The notes: a model not told the origin generated them from the letters alone. A DNA stretch of 64,000 nucleotides from an uncultured Dorea sp. (GCA_910584265.1 CAJTZE010000010.1:6855-70854), one strand, 5' to 3'; counted from the first letter of the stretch, positions 24,659 through 34,454 are shown. A program made the numbers and translations.

Positions 24659-25489
24659 CTATTCCTCGTCCTTACCTTTTTTGCCCTTCTTACCCTTTTC
24701 CGGAGCCGCATCCGGATCGAGAACCTTCAAACGGCGTTTCTGAGAAATATATGTAACAAGCTTTTCTTTCAGGAACTTTGGATTATCTCCCGCCTGAATT
24801 GCAAGGATACCTTCAATCATAATCTGTTTATACAGCATCTCTTCATCATTTCTCACGCTAAGCTTATTTGCAATCGGTGAAAAAAGCAGATTCGCGAGCA
24901 TACAGCCATAGAACGTGGTAATCAGCGCCGTTGCCATCGCAGGACCGATGTCAGAGGCTCCGTCACCGTCCAGATTCATACCCTTTAACATATTTACCAG
25001 ACCTACCAGGGTACCAATCATACCAAATGCCGGCGAGAATGCTGATGCCTTATTATATAGGCCGATTCCTTCCTCATGTCTTGCCGCCATAGCATCCAGG
25101 TCGTTCTCCATCAGGGAACGCACTTCTTCCGGCTCGGTCGCATCCACAATCAGCATGATCCCCTGTTTAAAGAACGGGTCGTCAAGCTCGTTCGCCTTCT
25201 CCTCTAATGCCAGTAATCCGTTCTTTCTTGCAAGCTGTGCCATCTCTTCCAGCGTATTCACTAACTCCGCAATATTATATTTGTTGCCTTGGATCAGCAT
25301 CTTAAAATGTCCCGGTATTGTCTTTAACATTGAGAGCGGATAACTCATAACCACCGCCGCAATAGCGCCGCCCACAACAATCGCGAGCGACTCCGGATCC
25401 CAGAAGTTGCCCAGCTTAGCAGGAGTAATGCCGACAAATATAATCAGCACCATACCTATGACTAATCCTAAAATACTAGTAATATCCAC
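24659..25489 (-). CDS. motA: Flagellar stator protein MotA
   Basis: A 276-residue protein with four membrane helices, conserved PAFGMIGTLVGLVNMLKGMN and GPAMATALITTFYGCMLANL, and the charged cytoplasmic loop with RHEEGIGLYNK. It forms the pentamer around MotB and pushes on FliG. The C-terminus ends in a Lys/Gly-rich tail (about 260-276). It lies between flbD and motB. Confidence 0.94.
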   Translation of the reverse strand: MDITSILGLVIGMVLIIFVGITPAKLGNFWDPESLAIVVGGAIAAVVMSYPLSMLKTIPGHFKMLIQGNKYNIAELVNTLEEMAQLARKNGLLALEEKANELDDPFFKQGIMLIVDATEPEEVRSLMENDLDAMAARHEEGIGLYNKASAFSPAFGMIGTLVGLVNMLKGMNLDGDGASDIGPAMATALITTFYGCMLANLLFSPIANKLSVRNDEEMLYKQIMIEGILAIQAGDNPKFLKEKLVTYISQKRRLKVLDPDAAPEKGKKGKKGKDEE

Positions 25490-25515
25490 GTTATCTTCAC
25501 CGCCTTAATCTTTCT

Positions 25516-25713
25516 CTATCTATCTGTATGGTAACAATGGATCCGTCCATTGTACTCAATTATTTTCTCTACTATTTCCTCCGCACTCTCCTTCACAATG
25601 TAAAATTTCCCATTCATCAGTACGATTTTAGATTCTGGAATGAATTCCACTGCTTCTATCTGCGTAGAATTCAATAAAACCTGCTGATTATTCAGCTTTG
25701 TCAGCATTATCAT
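25516..25713 (-). CDS. flbD: Flagellar protein FlbD
   Basis: A 65-residue protein with the FlbD pattern MIMLTKLNNQQVLLNSTQIE and KIVLMNGKFYIVKESAEEIV. Its function is unclear in Firmicutes; the Gram-positive family is unrelated to the Caulobacter regulator of the same name. I start it at ATG 25713, preceded by GAGGA; an extended frame from TTG 25737 lacks support. It is between flgE and motA, the usual location. Confidence 0.85.
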   Translation of the reverse strand: MIMLTKLNNQQVLLNSTQIEAVEFIPESKIVLMNGKFYIVKESAEEIVEKIIEYNGRIHCYHTDR

Positions 25714-25737
25714 AATACACATCCTCGCATATTTCAA

Positions 25738-25773
25738 GCATATCCGGGATATTACCTGAATATCCCGGTATGC
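25738..25773 (-). other. Hairpin between flgE and flbD
   Basis: Arms 25738-25753 and 25759-25773 pair over about 15 bases with one bulged base and a 5-base loop. No T-run follows on the minus strand, so it is unlikely to be a terminator. It could stabilise the upstream flgE mRNA end or limit flow into flbD-motAB. Confidence 0.55.
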
Positions 25774-25804
25774 GGATAACTCATTTACTATTTACAACTT
25801 ATCA

Positions 25805-27094
25805 TTATCTCTTCATGTTAACTAATTCTGCCAGCATCTCATCCGTTACCGTGATGATCTTAGAGTTTGCCTGAAAACCTCTCTGGGCTGTAATCATATT
25901 AGAAAATTCATTCGCAAGGTCTACATTCGCCATCTCCAGATATCCGCCCTTGATCTTACCAGACGGACCGCCGTTCGGCTTATCAGCCTCTACATCTCCG
26001 GCATTGGCGCCCGGTGTGTAGTAGTAGCCGCTGGTCTTCTCCAGACCGTTCGGGTTCTCTACCGTAACAAGGGCAAGCTGACCGATTGCGATGGAACGGT
26101 TCTGCTTATCCACGCCGATGATGGTTCCGTCCTCATTGATCTTGTAGCTCTGGATCTCATACTGCCTTCCAGTGTTTGGATCTGTCGGGATACGGATTGC
26201 AGATAATTCATTTGCATACTGGGCCGGGCTTCCTGCTACGTGTGCTTTTCCATCTGTCACAACCGCGCCGGCAAACATACTTGTCACCGTAGCCGGATTC
26301 GGATCCGGGCCTTTTTCATTCCTTGTTATCAAAATATTAACCGTTCCCCCTGTGCCATTCCCATCTTCTTGCGGATAGCTCGGTTCAACTGTATATCCAT
26401 TAAGAGGACCAGCGGGTATAGGCGGGGTGACATTTGCATTTCCTGCGGTAACCGCAGCCGCAATCCAATCGTTAATCTGGTCATCAAATTCTGTCGACTG
26501 ACTCGGGAAAGAAACGCCTCCTATTGTAACTGTAAACCCAGTTGCAGGCGCTGTAGCCGGGGCAACTGTTACCTGTGCCTGATCCGCCTTATACTCTGCT
26601 TTTGTAGCCGGCGTCTCTGGAATACCCGTTCCGTCTACCAATGCATATCCATATACATAACTTCTCTGATCATCTACTAAATATCCGTTGTTATCCACAC
26701 GGAAAATACCAACCCTTGACAGGAACAAACCGGAATCCGCTACATTGGTAAAACTTCCGTTTACCATATTACCTACCAGAAAGAACCCGGTACCATCAAT
26801 CATACAATCCAGAGGATTGGAGGATGGCGACGGAGCGCCTGTTCCAAATTCATTCGTGATAGAAGAAAGGGTGGAACCATAACCAACCTGGGACGCGTTA
26901 CGTCCGCCGGCTGCCCCTGCCATTGCGCTTCCTCCGGAACCGTTGATCGAATTCGCATACATCGAATCCTGAAAGTTGTAGCTGTATGATTTAAAGCCCC
27001 ATGTATTTACATTTGCAATATTATTACCAATTACGTCCATCTTTGATTGATGGGATTTCAGTCCTGCGACTGCTGCAACCATTGATCTGACCAT
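25805..27094 (-). CDS. flgE: Flagellar hook protein FlgE
   Basis: A 429-residue hook protein with N-terminal GLKSHQSKMDVIGNNIANVN and TWGFKSYSYNFQD, central SNPLDCMIDGTGFFLVGN, and C-terminal NVDLANEFSNMITAQRGFQA. The middle (about 165-280) is variable and Pro/Thr-rich, as expected of the exposed hook domains. It is exported by the type III system and forms the universal joint. An 88-base gap upstream holds a mRNA hairpin. Confidence 0.93.
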   Translation of the reverse strand: MVRSMVAAVAGLKSHQSKMDVIGNNIANVNTWGFKSYSYNFQDSMYANSINGSGGSAMAGAAGGRNASQVGYGSTLSSITNEFGTGAPSPSSNPLDCMIDGTGFFLVGNMVNGSFTNVADSGLFLSRVGIFRVDNNGYLVDDQRSYVYGYALVDGTGIPETPATKAEYKADQAQVTVAPATAPATGFTVTIGGVSFPSQSTEFDDQINDWIAAAVTAGNANVTPPIPAGPLNGYTVEPSYPQEDGNGTGGTVNILITRNEKGPDPNPATVTSMFAGAVVTDGKAHVAGSPAQYANELSAIRIPTDPNTGRQYEIQSYKINEDGTIIGVDKQNRSIAIGQLALVTVENPNGLEKTSGYYYTPGANAGDVEADKPNGGPSGKIKGGYLEMANVDLANEFSNMITAQRGFQANSKIITVTDEMLAELVNMKR

Positions 27095-27112
27095 TTTCTA
27101 TTACTTCCTTTC

Positions 27113-27165
27113 TTTACTTTCATCTGCTGTCTACAGGCACCTGCGAATCGCACAGATGCCAAACC
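27113..27165 (-). other. Leader hairpin upstream of flgE
   Basis: In the 88-base gap before flgE, on the minus strand GGCATC-TG-TGCG-ATT-CGCA-GGTGCC can fold with one bulge and a G-U pair. It lies some 40 bases before the ribosome site. It may be a structured leader; no known riboswitch motif is recognised. Confidence 0.35.
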
Positions 27166-27182
27166 CCCATAAATGGTCCGGC

Positions 27183-27575
27183 TTACATTAAGACAGCGCT
27201 GTCAATGTTTGTAAAAATATTTTCTTTCATCTCCGCTCCCGACATTGTTGTTACTACGATATTGTTGGGAACATTCACGATAAAGGCTCCGCTCTCACCA
27301 ATGACAACTACATCCTTCGCACCCTTTTCCTGTGCTTTCTTCACTGCCCGATTCAGGTTATTAAGGAGGCTGTCTGTCATCTCAATCCCCCTCTGCTGCA
27401 CTCTTTGGGCCGCATGCTTGGAGAACTGAACGGACTGCGCTTTATTCGATTCATTTTGCAGAAGCTCTGCAAATTGTACTTGATTACCAGTATTTGCTCT
27501 TGTCTGCAGCGCAGCCTGTGCATGCTGCAGCTTAAGTGCGCCGGCATTCGTAATCTGATTCACATTGTTCATCAA
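27183..27575 (-). CDS. Flagellar operon protein (TIGR02530-like)
   Basis: A 130-residue protein between flgD and flgE. It has SKHAAQRVQQRGIEMTDSLL, the typical core of the small conserved protein found at this position in Firmicute and spirochaete flagellar operons. Its exact role is unsettled; a hook-assembly role is likely from position. No signal peptide; gaps are 44 and 88 bases. Confidence 0.8.
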   Translation of the reverse strand: MMNNVNQITNAGALKLQHAQAALQTRANTGNQVQFAELLQNESNKAQSVQFSKHAAQRVQQRGIEMTDSLLNNLNRAVKKAQEKGAKDVVVIGESGAFIVNVPNNIVVTTMSGAEMKENIFTNIDSAVLM

Positions 27576-27619
27576 TGATCCACCGCCTTTAGCTTTGCAC
27601 TCTATTGTCTGTTTTGTGA

Positions 27620-28129
27620 TTATTCCTTCTCAGGCGCTTCCGGAACCTCACCTACAGACATTACCTGTGACAATTCGTACTTCTTGCCGTCTACATATAC
27701 GGAGGTTGCTCCTGTAAGGTCCACCCCTGTTACAGTTCCCTTCTTGTAAGTAACCTTTGTTTTCCCGTCCTCATCCTTCTCGCCGTTTGGATCCGGAATG
27801 GCAACCGTTACTTCTTTACCAAGAAGACCTGTCGAATAGCTTGTTAATGTTACCGTTGAAAGATTATTTGTTACTGTTGAGAAGTTTGCAACCGCCTGGG
27901 TCAGCTTCTCCATAGCGCTCATAGAGGACATCTGTGTCATCTGGTTCATCATCTCGCTGTTGTCCACAGGATTTGTCATATCCTGATACTGCAGCTGTGC
28001 CGCCATAAGCTTCCAGTAATCATCCGTAGTCAGCGTGTTGCTGGACGCGGCGGATGACTGTGATGCCTTTGTGGAATCATAAAGATACTTGGCCGCATCA
28101 CTCATTAATGTAGTTGATTCTACTGCCAT
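27620..28129 (-). CDS. flgD: Hook cap/assembly protein FlgD
   Basis: A 169-residue protein with the FlgD N-terminal pattern DDYWKLMAAQLQYQDMTNPV and MNQMTQMSSMSAMEKLTQ. FlgD caps the growing hook and is then discarded. The C-terminal part, after LLGKEVTVAIPDP, is a short beta domain (KGTVTGVDL), smaller than in enterobacteria. Located between fliK and the operon protein. Confidence 0.9.
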   Translation of the reverse strand: MAVESTTLMSDAAKYLYDSTKASQSSAASSNTLTTDDYWKLMAAQLQYQDMTNPVDNSEMMNQMTQMSSMSAMEKLTQAVANFSTVTNNLSTVTLTSYSTGLLGKEVTVAIPDPNGEKDEDGKTKVTYKKGTVTGVDLTGATSVYVDGKKYELSQVMSVGEVPEAPEKE

Positions 28130-28166
28130 CTTATTAGTCTCCTTCTTTTTTATTTCTTCATAAATC

Positions 28167-29270
28167 TTATACTGTCAGGCCGAGTCTCAGCTTCTGGAGG
28201 AAATCCTGAGTATCTTCTGGATTCTGTTCCTTCTTCTCGTCCTTCGGCCGCTCCTGCTCACCATTCTGGCCGTTCTTCTGATTCTCATCTCTAGTCTGGT
28301 TCAGATAATCATTCTCCTGCTTATCCACAACAATTGTCGTCGTTCCTCCCAGATTCTTGTCAATAATCTGACCAATCTCGCCTGCATTACGTCCTAAGAT
28401 GTCAAATGCCTTCTTCTCAGAACACATGATAGACACAGTTGCCTGGCCCTCCTGATAGAGAATCTTTACTGCAATCTTTCCAAGGTTTGCCGGCTCGATA
28501 TGTATCTCGAATTCCTGCACGCCCTCTGAAATCTTTGCCATCAGCTGATCTGTCACCTTCTCCGGAAGCTCCTCTGGCTGCGGAACCTGTATTCTAGCTG
28601 TCTCCTGAGGCTTCATCTCCTGCACTGCGGGCGCTGTGGAAGGCTCTGGATTCTGAACCGGAACTGCCTGCTCTGCCAGATGGCTATCCGGCTGTGCCAT
28701 ACTTCCCTGCTCTCCCGATGTCTCAGCCTTCTGTTGTACGGGCGCCGCTTTTGTCTCCGGCTGTGCCTCCTGTACAGGCTGTTCAGTCTGGAATCTCACC
28801 TCTCCCGCCGCCTTTTCGGGTTCTGCCTGCTGTACCCGAACGGTCTCTGCCATCTGCACCTCTGCGGTCTGTTCCGCCATATCCGGAACAAGCTCTGTAT
28901 CAGGCACAAGCTGTACCTCCTCAGGCATCACTTCCACAACGGCTGTCTCAGGCTCTGGCTGGATCATCTCCGGCCGGAAGTTCTGTGCCATCTGATAGGC
29001 GGCAAGCAGTCCGTTATTCTGAACCTGCTCTTCTTTTCCGGCTTCCTCCTGCGCATTATCCGCCTTTGCAGGCTCTTCCTTCTCCTGCTCCTTCACCGGC
29101 TCAGTCTTCTCTGTCTTCGCATCCTTGGATACATCCTTGCTGGCATTATCATTCTGCCCCTGAAGAAGCTTCTTGAAATCATCCGAGCTTTCTCTGACCT
29201 GGCCTGCAGACTTTGCGCTGTCTGTCCCGCGTAAATTGATGTCTGACATCTTTACGCTGATTTTGTCCAT
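28167..29270 (-). CDS. fliK: Hook-length control protein FliK
   Basis: A 367-residue protein. The N-terminal two thirds are low complexity and rich in Gln, Glu, Pro and Val (ruler-like). The C-terminal Flg_hook domain at about 240-330 has FEIHIEPANLGKIAVKILYQ and ATVSIMCSEKKAFD. FliK measures hook length and triggers the FlhB substrate switch. Order fliJ-fliK-flgD is standard. Confidence 0.88.
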   Translation of the reverse strand: MDKISVKMSDINLRGTDSAKSAGQVRESSDDFKKLLQGQNDNASKDVSKDAKTEKTEPVKEQEKEEPAKADNAQEEAGKEEQVQNNGLLAAYQMAQNFRPEMIQPEPETAVVEVMPEEVQLVPDTELVPDMAEQTAEVQMAETVRVQQAEPEKAAGEVRFQTEQPVQEAQPETKAAPVQQKAETSGEQGSMAQPDSHLAEQAVPVQNPEPSTAPAVQEMKPQETARIQVPQPEELPEKVTDQLMAKISEGVQEFEIHIEPANLGKIAVKILYQEGQATVSIMCSEKKAFDILGRNAGEIGQIIDKNLGGTTTIVVDKQENDYLNQTRDENQKNGQNGEQERPKDEKKEQNPEDTQDFLQKLRLGLTV

Positions 29271-29326
29271 TGCTTTCTCCTCCTTTCTCTAAATTAAAAT
29301 CTCTATAGTAATCTGCAATTGCAGGA

Positions 29327-29779
29327 TTACCCGGTAAGCTTCGCCATCGCACTCTTTGTGGCTACAAATTCTTCAATAAACTGCTCTTCCTCTTTCTGAA
29401 CCTCTTTATTGTACGCATCCAGCTTCTTTTCCTTCAGCTTATCAATAGAGGATGTCTCTTTCTTTGCCTCTACCACTTCATTCCTTTTGGCTTCTTCCTT
29501 CACCCTTAGCTGCTTTAAATGCTCCTTCTTCTGCAATATCTGCAGTCCCAGTGATTCCAGATAATTCTCATATGTATGGATCTCCCGGATCGTTACACCA
29601 TCCATCTTATTCTGCCTGAGTTCCTCGGTACACTCCTGATGCCGCCTCTCCAGCTCTTCTATAGCCCGCTCACATTCCCTGACCTTCGCTAATATCCTCG
29701 CATGCTCCGCCTTCAAGCCGTCAAGCACCTGTTCCTTATATCTAAGCACTGTATCTAATGCAAAGTAGAATTTCTTCAC
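29327..29779 (-). CDS. fliJ: Flagellar export protein FliJ
   Basis: A 150-residue, almost entirely coiled-coil protein beginning MKKFYFALDTVLRYKEQVLD, typical of FliJ. It links the FliI ATPase to FlhA and helps energise export. Its start overlaps the fliI stop by 4 bases, indicating translational coupling. Confidence 0.9.
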   Translation of the reverse strand: MKKFYFALDTVLRYKEQVLDGLKAEHARILAKVRECERAIEELERRHQECTEELRQNKMDGVTIREIHTYENYLESLGLQILQKKEHLKQLRVKEEAKRNEVVEAKKETSSIDKLKEKKLDAYNKEVQKEEEQFIEEFVATKSAMAKLTG

Positions 29780-31077
29780 TTCATTATCCTCTTCATCATC
29801 TCAACCGATTCTTTCACAGAAAAACTTTCATCAATCTTCTGCATCAGAAAATCATTGACTCTGTCAATCTTCGCCACAGCCTTATCAAGCCTGGGATTCG
29901 TCCCCGACTTATATGCACCGATAGAAATCAGATCCTCATTCTTTGAATATACGCTTAATGTATCCCGCATCCATGCCGCCGCCCTCCGGTGTTCATCCGG
30001 AACTATATTCGTCATAAGACGGGAAATACTTGCATTTACATCAATTGCCGGGAAATGATTCTCATTGGCAAGCTTTCTGGATAGGACGATATGTCCGTCC
30101 AGAATACCGCGGACCGTATCCGCAATGGGCTCGTTGGTGTCATCGCCCTCTACCAGCACCGTATATACGCCGGTAATAGAACCCTTCTCAAAGTTGCCGC
30201 TCCGCTCTAAGAGCTTCGGAAACTCCGCATAAATAGAAGGGGTATAGCCTCTTGCAACCGGCGGCTCTCCGGTTGCAAGCCCAATCTCACGCTGAGCCAT
30301 AGCAAATCTCGTAAGTGAATCCATCATCAGCAGCACGTCCTTGCCCTGATCCTTGAAATACTCTGCAATCGTCGTTGCAACCAGCGGACACTTCATACGC
30401 AGCATAGCAGGCTGATCCGATGTCGCCACCACCAAAACGCTTCTCTTCAAGCCCTCCGGTCCCAGATCTTTCTCAACAAACTCCAGAACCTCCCGGCCTC
30501 GCTCACCTACCAGCGCGATCACATTAATATCCGCTTTAACATTCTTTGCGATCATTCCTAACAGCGTACTCTTTCCCACACCGCTTCCTGCAAAGATGCC
30601 GATACGCTGCCCCTTGCCGATGGTATTCAAACCATCAATCGCCTTAACACCGAACTCCAGCGGTTCCGTAATCGGCGGCCGCTTCAGCGGATTGATATAA
30701 GTGTTCTCAACATAATAGTATCTCGGTGACGGGAACGGCCCCAGATCATCCATGGGGTTCCCTGTAGCATCTATAATCCTGCCCCGCAGAAACTCTCCCA
30801 CCGGTATCTTTAACCGGCGCTTGGTATTCCTGACAAAGCTTCCTGCCGCAACGCCGCTGATATTCTCGTATGCCATAAGCTGCATCTTGTCGCCCCGGAA
30901 TCCTACAACCTCCACCGGGATCTGCCTGTGTTTCTCTTCATTATAGATCATGGCAATATCGCCGATGCTCGCCCGGTTCCCCGAGGACTCCATAGCCATT
31001 CCGACAACATTTTCAATTTTACCTATGTAGCTCACCGTCTCTGACTTCTGGATTAACTCCGGCAGCTTTGAAAACAT
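29776..31077 (-). CDS. fliI: Flagellum-specific ATP synthase FliI
   Basis: A 433-residue F1-beta-like ATPase with Walker A GSGVGKST at 164-171, VALVGERGREVLEF and DVLLMMDSLTRFAMAQREIG as the Walker B region, and GEPPVARGYTPSIYAEFPKL. It unfolds and releases export substrates from chaperones at the base of the flagellum. It starts 15 bases after fliH. Confidence 0.95.
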   Translation of the reverse strand: MFSKLPELIQKSETVSYIGKIENVVGMAMESSGNRASIGDIAMIYNEEKHRQIPVEVVGFRGDKMQLMAYENISGVAAGSFVRNTKRRLKIPVGEFLRGRIIDATGNPMDDLGPFPSPRYYYVENTYINPLKRPPITEPLEFGVKAIDGLNTIGKGQRIGIFAGSGVGKSTLLGMIAKNVKADINVIALVGERGREVLEFVEKDLGPEGLKRSVLVVATSDQPAMLRMKCPLVATTIAEYFKDQGKDVLLMMDSLTRFAMAQREIGLATGEPPVARGYTPSIYAEFPKLLERSGNFEKGSITGVYTVLVEGDDTNEPIADTVRGILDGHIVLSRKLANENHFPAIDVNASISRLMTNIVPDEHRRAAAWMRDTLSVYSKNEDLISIGAYKSGTNPRLDKAVAKIDRVNDFLMQKIDESFSVKESVEMMKRIMK

Positions 31078-31092
31078 ACCTTTTCACCTCAG

Positions 31093-31866
31093 CTATACTC
31101 TAACGTTGTTCAATATGTCTTTGATATTCTCCAGCTGTGTGCTGACACTTGCATCTATAATTTCATCCGGAAGCTCAATAATACAGGTACCCGGTTCGCC
31201 ATTATCCATCGTGATAAGCTTGATGTTATCCGACAATTTAGATAAAGCCTCCAAAAACTCTGCGTCTACTTCCATAGATATGCCGGTCTCACACTTTGTG
31301 ACATAGATTTTCACCCACTGCTTTCTCTGCATCTTATCCGTAGCGGAAATAATCATCCGCTTCACAATGTCTCCGCTTGACTGAAGACTGGTCTGGATGA
31401 TCTTCTCAGCCACAGCCAGAGAAACCTTTTTCAAATCATCAATATACTGCTCTATCAGCTTCTCCTTCTCAATAGAAACCTCTGTCACAACCTCTCTAAT
31501 ATTCTGCCTCAGCTCATGAAGCTCAGTATCAAGAGTCTGTCTATGTTCCTCAAGAGCCTGCCTGGTACCGTCCGCCCGCCCGGTCTCCATCCCCTCCTGA
31601 TAGCCCTGCTCCCGCAGGATCTCTGCCTGCCCGCGGGCATCGGCAAGAATCTTATCTGCCTGTTTTCTGGCGTTTTCCAGGACCTCTTCTTCCATCGCGG
31701 ATATGGATTTCGCCAGTTCTTCCTCTTCTCCTTCGTCCGGCTCTTCAATATCCTCCGGCTCTTCTGGCGGCTCTTCCTCATGAATCTTAAACCCGGCAAA
31801 GAAATCAAAAGGCTTAATATCCTGACCTTTATCCGGTTCCTTCACAATCCTAGGCAATGATCTCAT
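31093..31866 (-). CDS. fliH: Flagellar assembly protein FliH
   Basis: A 257-residue protein with an acidic N-terminus (about 28-55, Glu/Pro-rich), then a coiled coil with EILREQGYQEGMETGRADGT, then a V-type E-subunit-like C-terminus. FliH regulates FliI and anchors it to the C-ring. It overlaps the fliG stop by 17 bases and precedes fliI, as usual. Confidence 0.88.
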   Translation of the reverse strand: MRSLPRIVKEPDKGQDIKPFDFFAGFKIHEEEPPEEPEDIEEPDEGEEEELAKSISAMEEEVLENARKQADKILADARGQAEILREQGYQEGMETGRADGTRQALEEHRQTLDTELHELRQNIREVVTEVSIEKEKLIEQYIDDLKKVSLAVAEKIIQTSLQSSGDIVKRMIISATDKMQRKQWVKIYVTKCETGISMEVDAEFLEALSKLSDNIKLITMDNGEPGTCIIELPDEIIDASVSTQLENIKDILNNVRV

Positions 31867-32863
31867 CCTTTCCGCTCTTAACTATAATCAATTCGCCCGC
31901 TTCCTCAAGTCTTCGGATCACGCCGACAATTCTCTGCTGAGCTTCCTCAACATCTCTCAGGCGGACATTAACCGTAACTTCAAGGTCAGACCGTATACTC
32001 TCAGCCATACGGGTAGACACGTTGGCAAACACAAGGTCTTTGATGTTATCATCAGAACCTTTGAGTGCATATACGATATCCTTGACATCACATTCACGAA
32101 TAAACCGCTGAATAGATCTGTTGTCCATAGATACAATATCCTCGAATACGAACATCTTTTTCCGGATGGTATCGGCCAGTTCTTCGTTCTCCTTGCCCAG
32201 CTCATCAAAGATGTATTTCTCATTCGCCCTATCCATATGGTTCATAACATCTGCTATGTAATCGATACCGCCGATCTTCGTGTAATCCTGCGTAGTAAGA
32301 ACGCTCTCAAACTTCTTCTTCAACGACGCCTCTACGATCTTAATCGCATCCGGCGATGCGCTTTCCATCTTAGCGATCGACTCTACTACCTTGATCCGCT
32401 TCTCCTTCGGCAGCTCACTGATAACCGATGATGCCTGATCCGAATCCGCATAAGACAGCACCAGCGCAATCGTCTGCGGTCTCTCATGCTGCAGGAAAGA
32501 CACCAGATTCTTCACATTGCTCTTCCTTACAAATTCAAACGGGCGCACCTTCAAAGACTTGGAAAGCTTCTCAAGCAGCGACTGAGCCGTGCTCTCTCCA
32601 AAAGCCTTCTCCAATACAGCCCTGGCATACTCCATGCCGCCATCCGTCACAACCTTCTGGGTCAGGCAGGTCTTATAGAATTCATCCAGAACCTCTTCCA
32701 TCTGCTCCGGCGTAATATGTCCCAGCTTCGCCACCTCTATGGTCAGCTTCTCGATATCGCTTTCACTTAAATGCTTGTAAATCTTAGATGCTTTGTCGGC
32801 ACCGAGGGAAACAATGACCGCCGCTGCTTTCTGCTCCGATGTCAGCTTCGTATTATTCTCCAT
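31850..32863 (-). CDS. fliG: Flagellar motor switch protein FliG
   Basis: A 337-residue C-ring protein with N-terminal LTSEQKAAAVIVSLGADKAS, the middle EHMQ-like region (HERPQTIALVLSY), and the C-terminal torque helix (DDNIKDLVFANVSTRMAESI). FliG meets MotA and carries torque. The start is ATG 32863: GGAGG lies 8 bases before it, and a start 5 codons earlier would lack spacing. It overlaps the fliF end by 11 bases. Confidence 0.94.
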   Translation of the reverse strand: MENNTKLTSEQKAAAVIVSLGADKASKIYKHLSESDIEKLTIEVAKLGHITPEQMEEVLDEFYKTCLTQKVVTDGGMEYARAVLEKAFGESTAQSLLEKLSKSLKVRPFEFVRKSNVKNLVSFLQHERPQTIALVLSYADSDQASSVISELPKEKRIKVVESIAKMESASPDAIKIVEASLKKKFESVLTTQDYTKIGGIDYIADVMNHMDRANEKYIFDELGKENEELADTIRKKMFVFEDIVSMDNRSIQRFIRECDVKDIVYALKGSDDNIKDLVFANVSTRMAESIRSDLEVTVNVRLRDVEEAQQRIVGVIRRLEEAGELIIVKSGKDEIIA

Positions 32864-34454
32864 CTCCACCGCCTCCATTTAGCCAATTCTTGAGTAACTG
32901 TGCGGATATCTCTGAATTCTGCTCTGCAAATTCACGGATACTCCTCTTAAGTTCCATGCCTCTGTCATTCTTGATTTCCTGGAGCTCCTGATTCAGGTCA
33001 TATACCGGCTCTTCTGCTCCAAGCTCTTCCTGCTCCAGTTCTTCCTCTTCCTCTTCCTTCTTGCGCTTCTTCATGATCAGAAGTACAACCAGGCCGATCA
33101 GAACCGCCAAAAGCACTGCTCCTATAATAAATACCCAGATCGGAACGCTCTCGATCAGCCTTGCCAGACCTGTCTTTTCATCGTCTCCGCCATCATCAAT
33201 GGATTCACTGAACGGAGCACAGACAATTGCAATCTTCTCATTCTGCTCCGTAGCCGCAATTCCCGCCGCATTACCTACCAGCGCAAGAAGCTGGTTCTCT
33301 CGCAGGCTTCCGAAATTATCTCCGTTAATCGCTACCGAAACCGTAAGATCATCCAGCGCCCCCGGCGTTACCTGCCCCTGTTCCTTTATCTGATTTACCA
33401 GATAGTCTCTGGAATAGCTTTCACTATAAGAAGAACCTGTACCCGTGCTGCTATCCGTATTATACTCGTCCGCATCTGCGTTGGTCTCTGCCCCCGCGAC
33501 GCCTCCGGCTCCGTCAGCGGCTCCGGTTCCATCTGTATATCCTTCTTCGTGGTCGATGATTCCCCGCTTGTCGTCGCGGTCAATCTTCTCCGGTGTGTTA
33601 TATGTAATCGTCTCGCGCACCAGATTCTCCAGATTGATCTGCGCTCTCGCCGAAACCCGTACATTATTCTGTCCGTAAATCGGCCCCAGCACCTTCATTA
33701 CATTATTCGCAATCTGGTTCTCAACAACCTGTGCAATCTCTTCCGCATCTGAGCTGGTAGCCGTTGAACCGGCGCCGTCCTCTGTATCCACAGAGACATC
33801 ATTGCCATTGCCGTCAAATACCGCCACATCCGTCAGTTCCATTCCCGAAACGCTCTTGGCAACCAGTCTCTGGATTCCGGCCGCCTGCTCCGGAGTCGGA
33901 GAACCGCCGTCTTTCATCGTTACAACCGCTGTCGCCGTCGGCTTCTGCTCATCATCATTCAGCGCATACCTGCTGCCCTCGCCAAGGGCAATCGTTACTT
34001 TCGCACTCTTAACCCCGTCAAACAGCCCGATCGTAGCGCCGATGCGGTCCTGCAGCTCATACAGCTTATACGTATTCTTATCGGCATCCGTAGCCAGCAT
34101 CCCTGCATTATCCTTAAAGGTATCGTATGTAAATCCGCTCTTCGGATAACCCTCCTGAACAAGAGCCGCCTTCGTCTGGTCAACAATATCCTTCTTCACC
34201 AGGATCTCTGTGTCGCCGTTAAATTTATACTCTATGCCGTCCTCTTCCAGCTTCTTAGTGATCTGCTGTGCTTCATCCTGCCCCAGCCCGCTGAATAAGG
34301 TCTCATAGGGCTGATTATTTAAAACGAGTGCTATCACTATAGCCGCGACAATTACCGCCGCAATTCCGGCAATGATTATTTTCTTCGTCTTGTCGTTCAG
34401 CTTCCCGGCCAGTTCTTTTACTTGCCCTAACTTCTCTTTCACTTTCTCATTCAT
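32853..34454 (-). CDS. fliF: Flagellar MS-ring protein FliF
   Basis: A 533-residue membrane ring protein: first membrane helix about 26-46, two ring-building domains (QPYETLFSGLGQDEAQQITK; AATAVVTMKDGG region), a Ser/Thr/Gly/Asp-rich loop (about 305-350), second helix about 435-458, and a Lys/Glu-rich cytoplasmic tail that binds FliG. It is the base on which the export gate and C-ring assemble. A 93-base gap separates it from fliE. Confidence 0.94.
   Translation of the reverse strand: MNEKVKEKLGQVKELAGKLNDKTKKIIIAGIAAVIVAAIVIALVLNNQPYETLFSGLGQDEAQQITKKLEEDGIEYKFNGDTEILVKKDIVDQTKAALVQEGYPKSGFTYDTFKDNAGMLATDADKNTYKLYELQDRIGATIGLFDGVKSAKVTIALGEGSRYALNDDEQKPTATAVVTMKDGGSPTPEQAAGIQRLVAKSVSGMELTDVAVFDGNGNDVSVDTEDGAGSTATSSDAEEIAQVVENQIANNVMKVLGPIYGQNNVRVSARAQINLENLVRETITYNTPEKIDRDDKRGIIDHEEGYTDGTGAADGAGGVAGAETNADADEYNTDSSTGTGSSYSESYSRDYLVNQIKEQGQVTPGALDDLTVSVAINGDNFGSLRENQLLALVGNAAGIAATEQNEKIAIVCAPFSESIDDGGDDEKTGLARLIESVPIWVFIIGAVLLAVLIGLVVLLIMKKRKKEEEEEELEQEELGAEEPVYDLNQELQEIKNDRGMELKRSIREFAEQNSEISAQLLKNWLNGGGGDGE

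Noticed and set aside
28680..29234. Leu/Arg/Cys-rich plus-strand frame of 184 codons
   Set aside because: Antisense shadow of the low-complexity fliK region.
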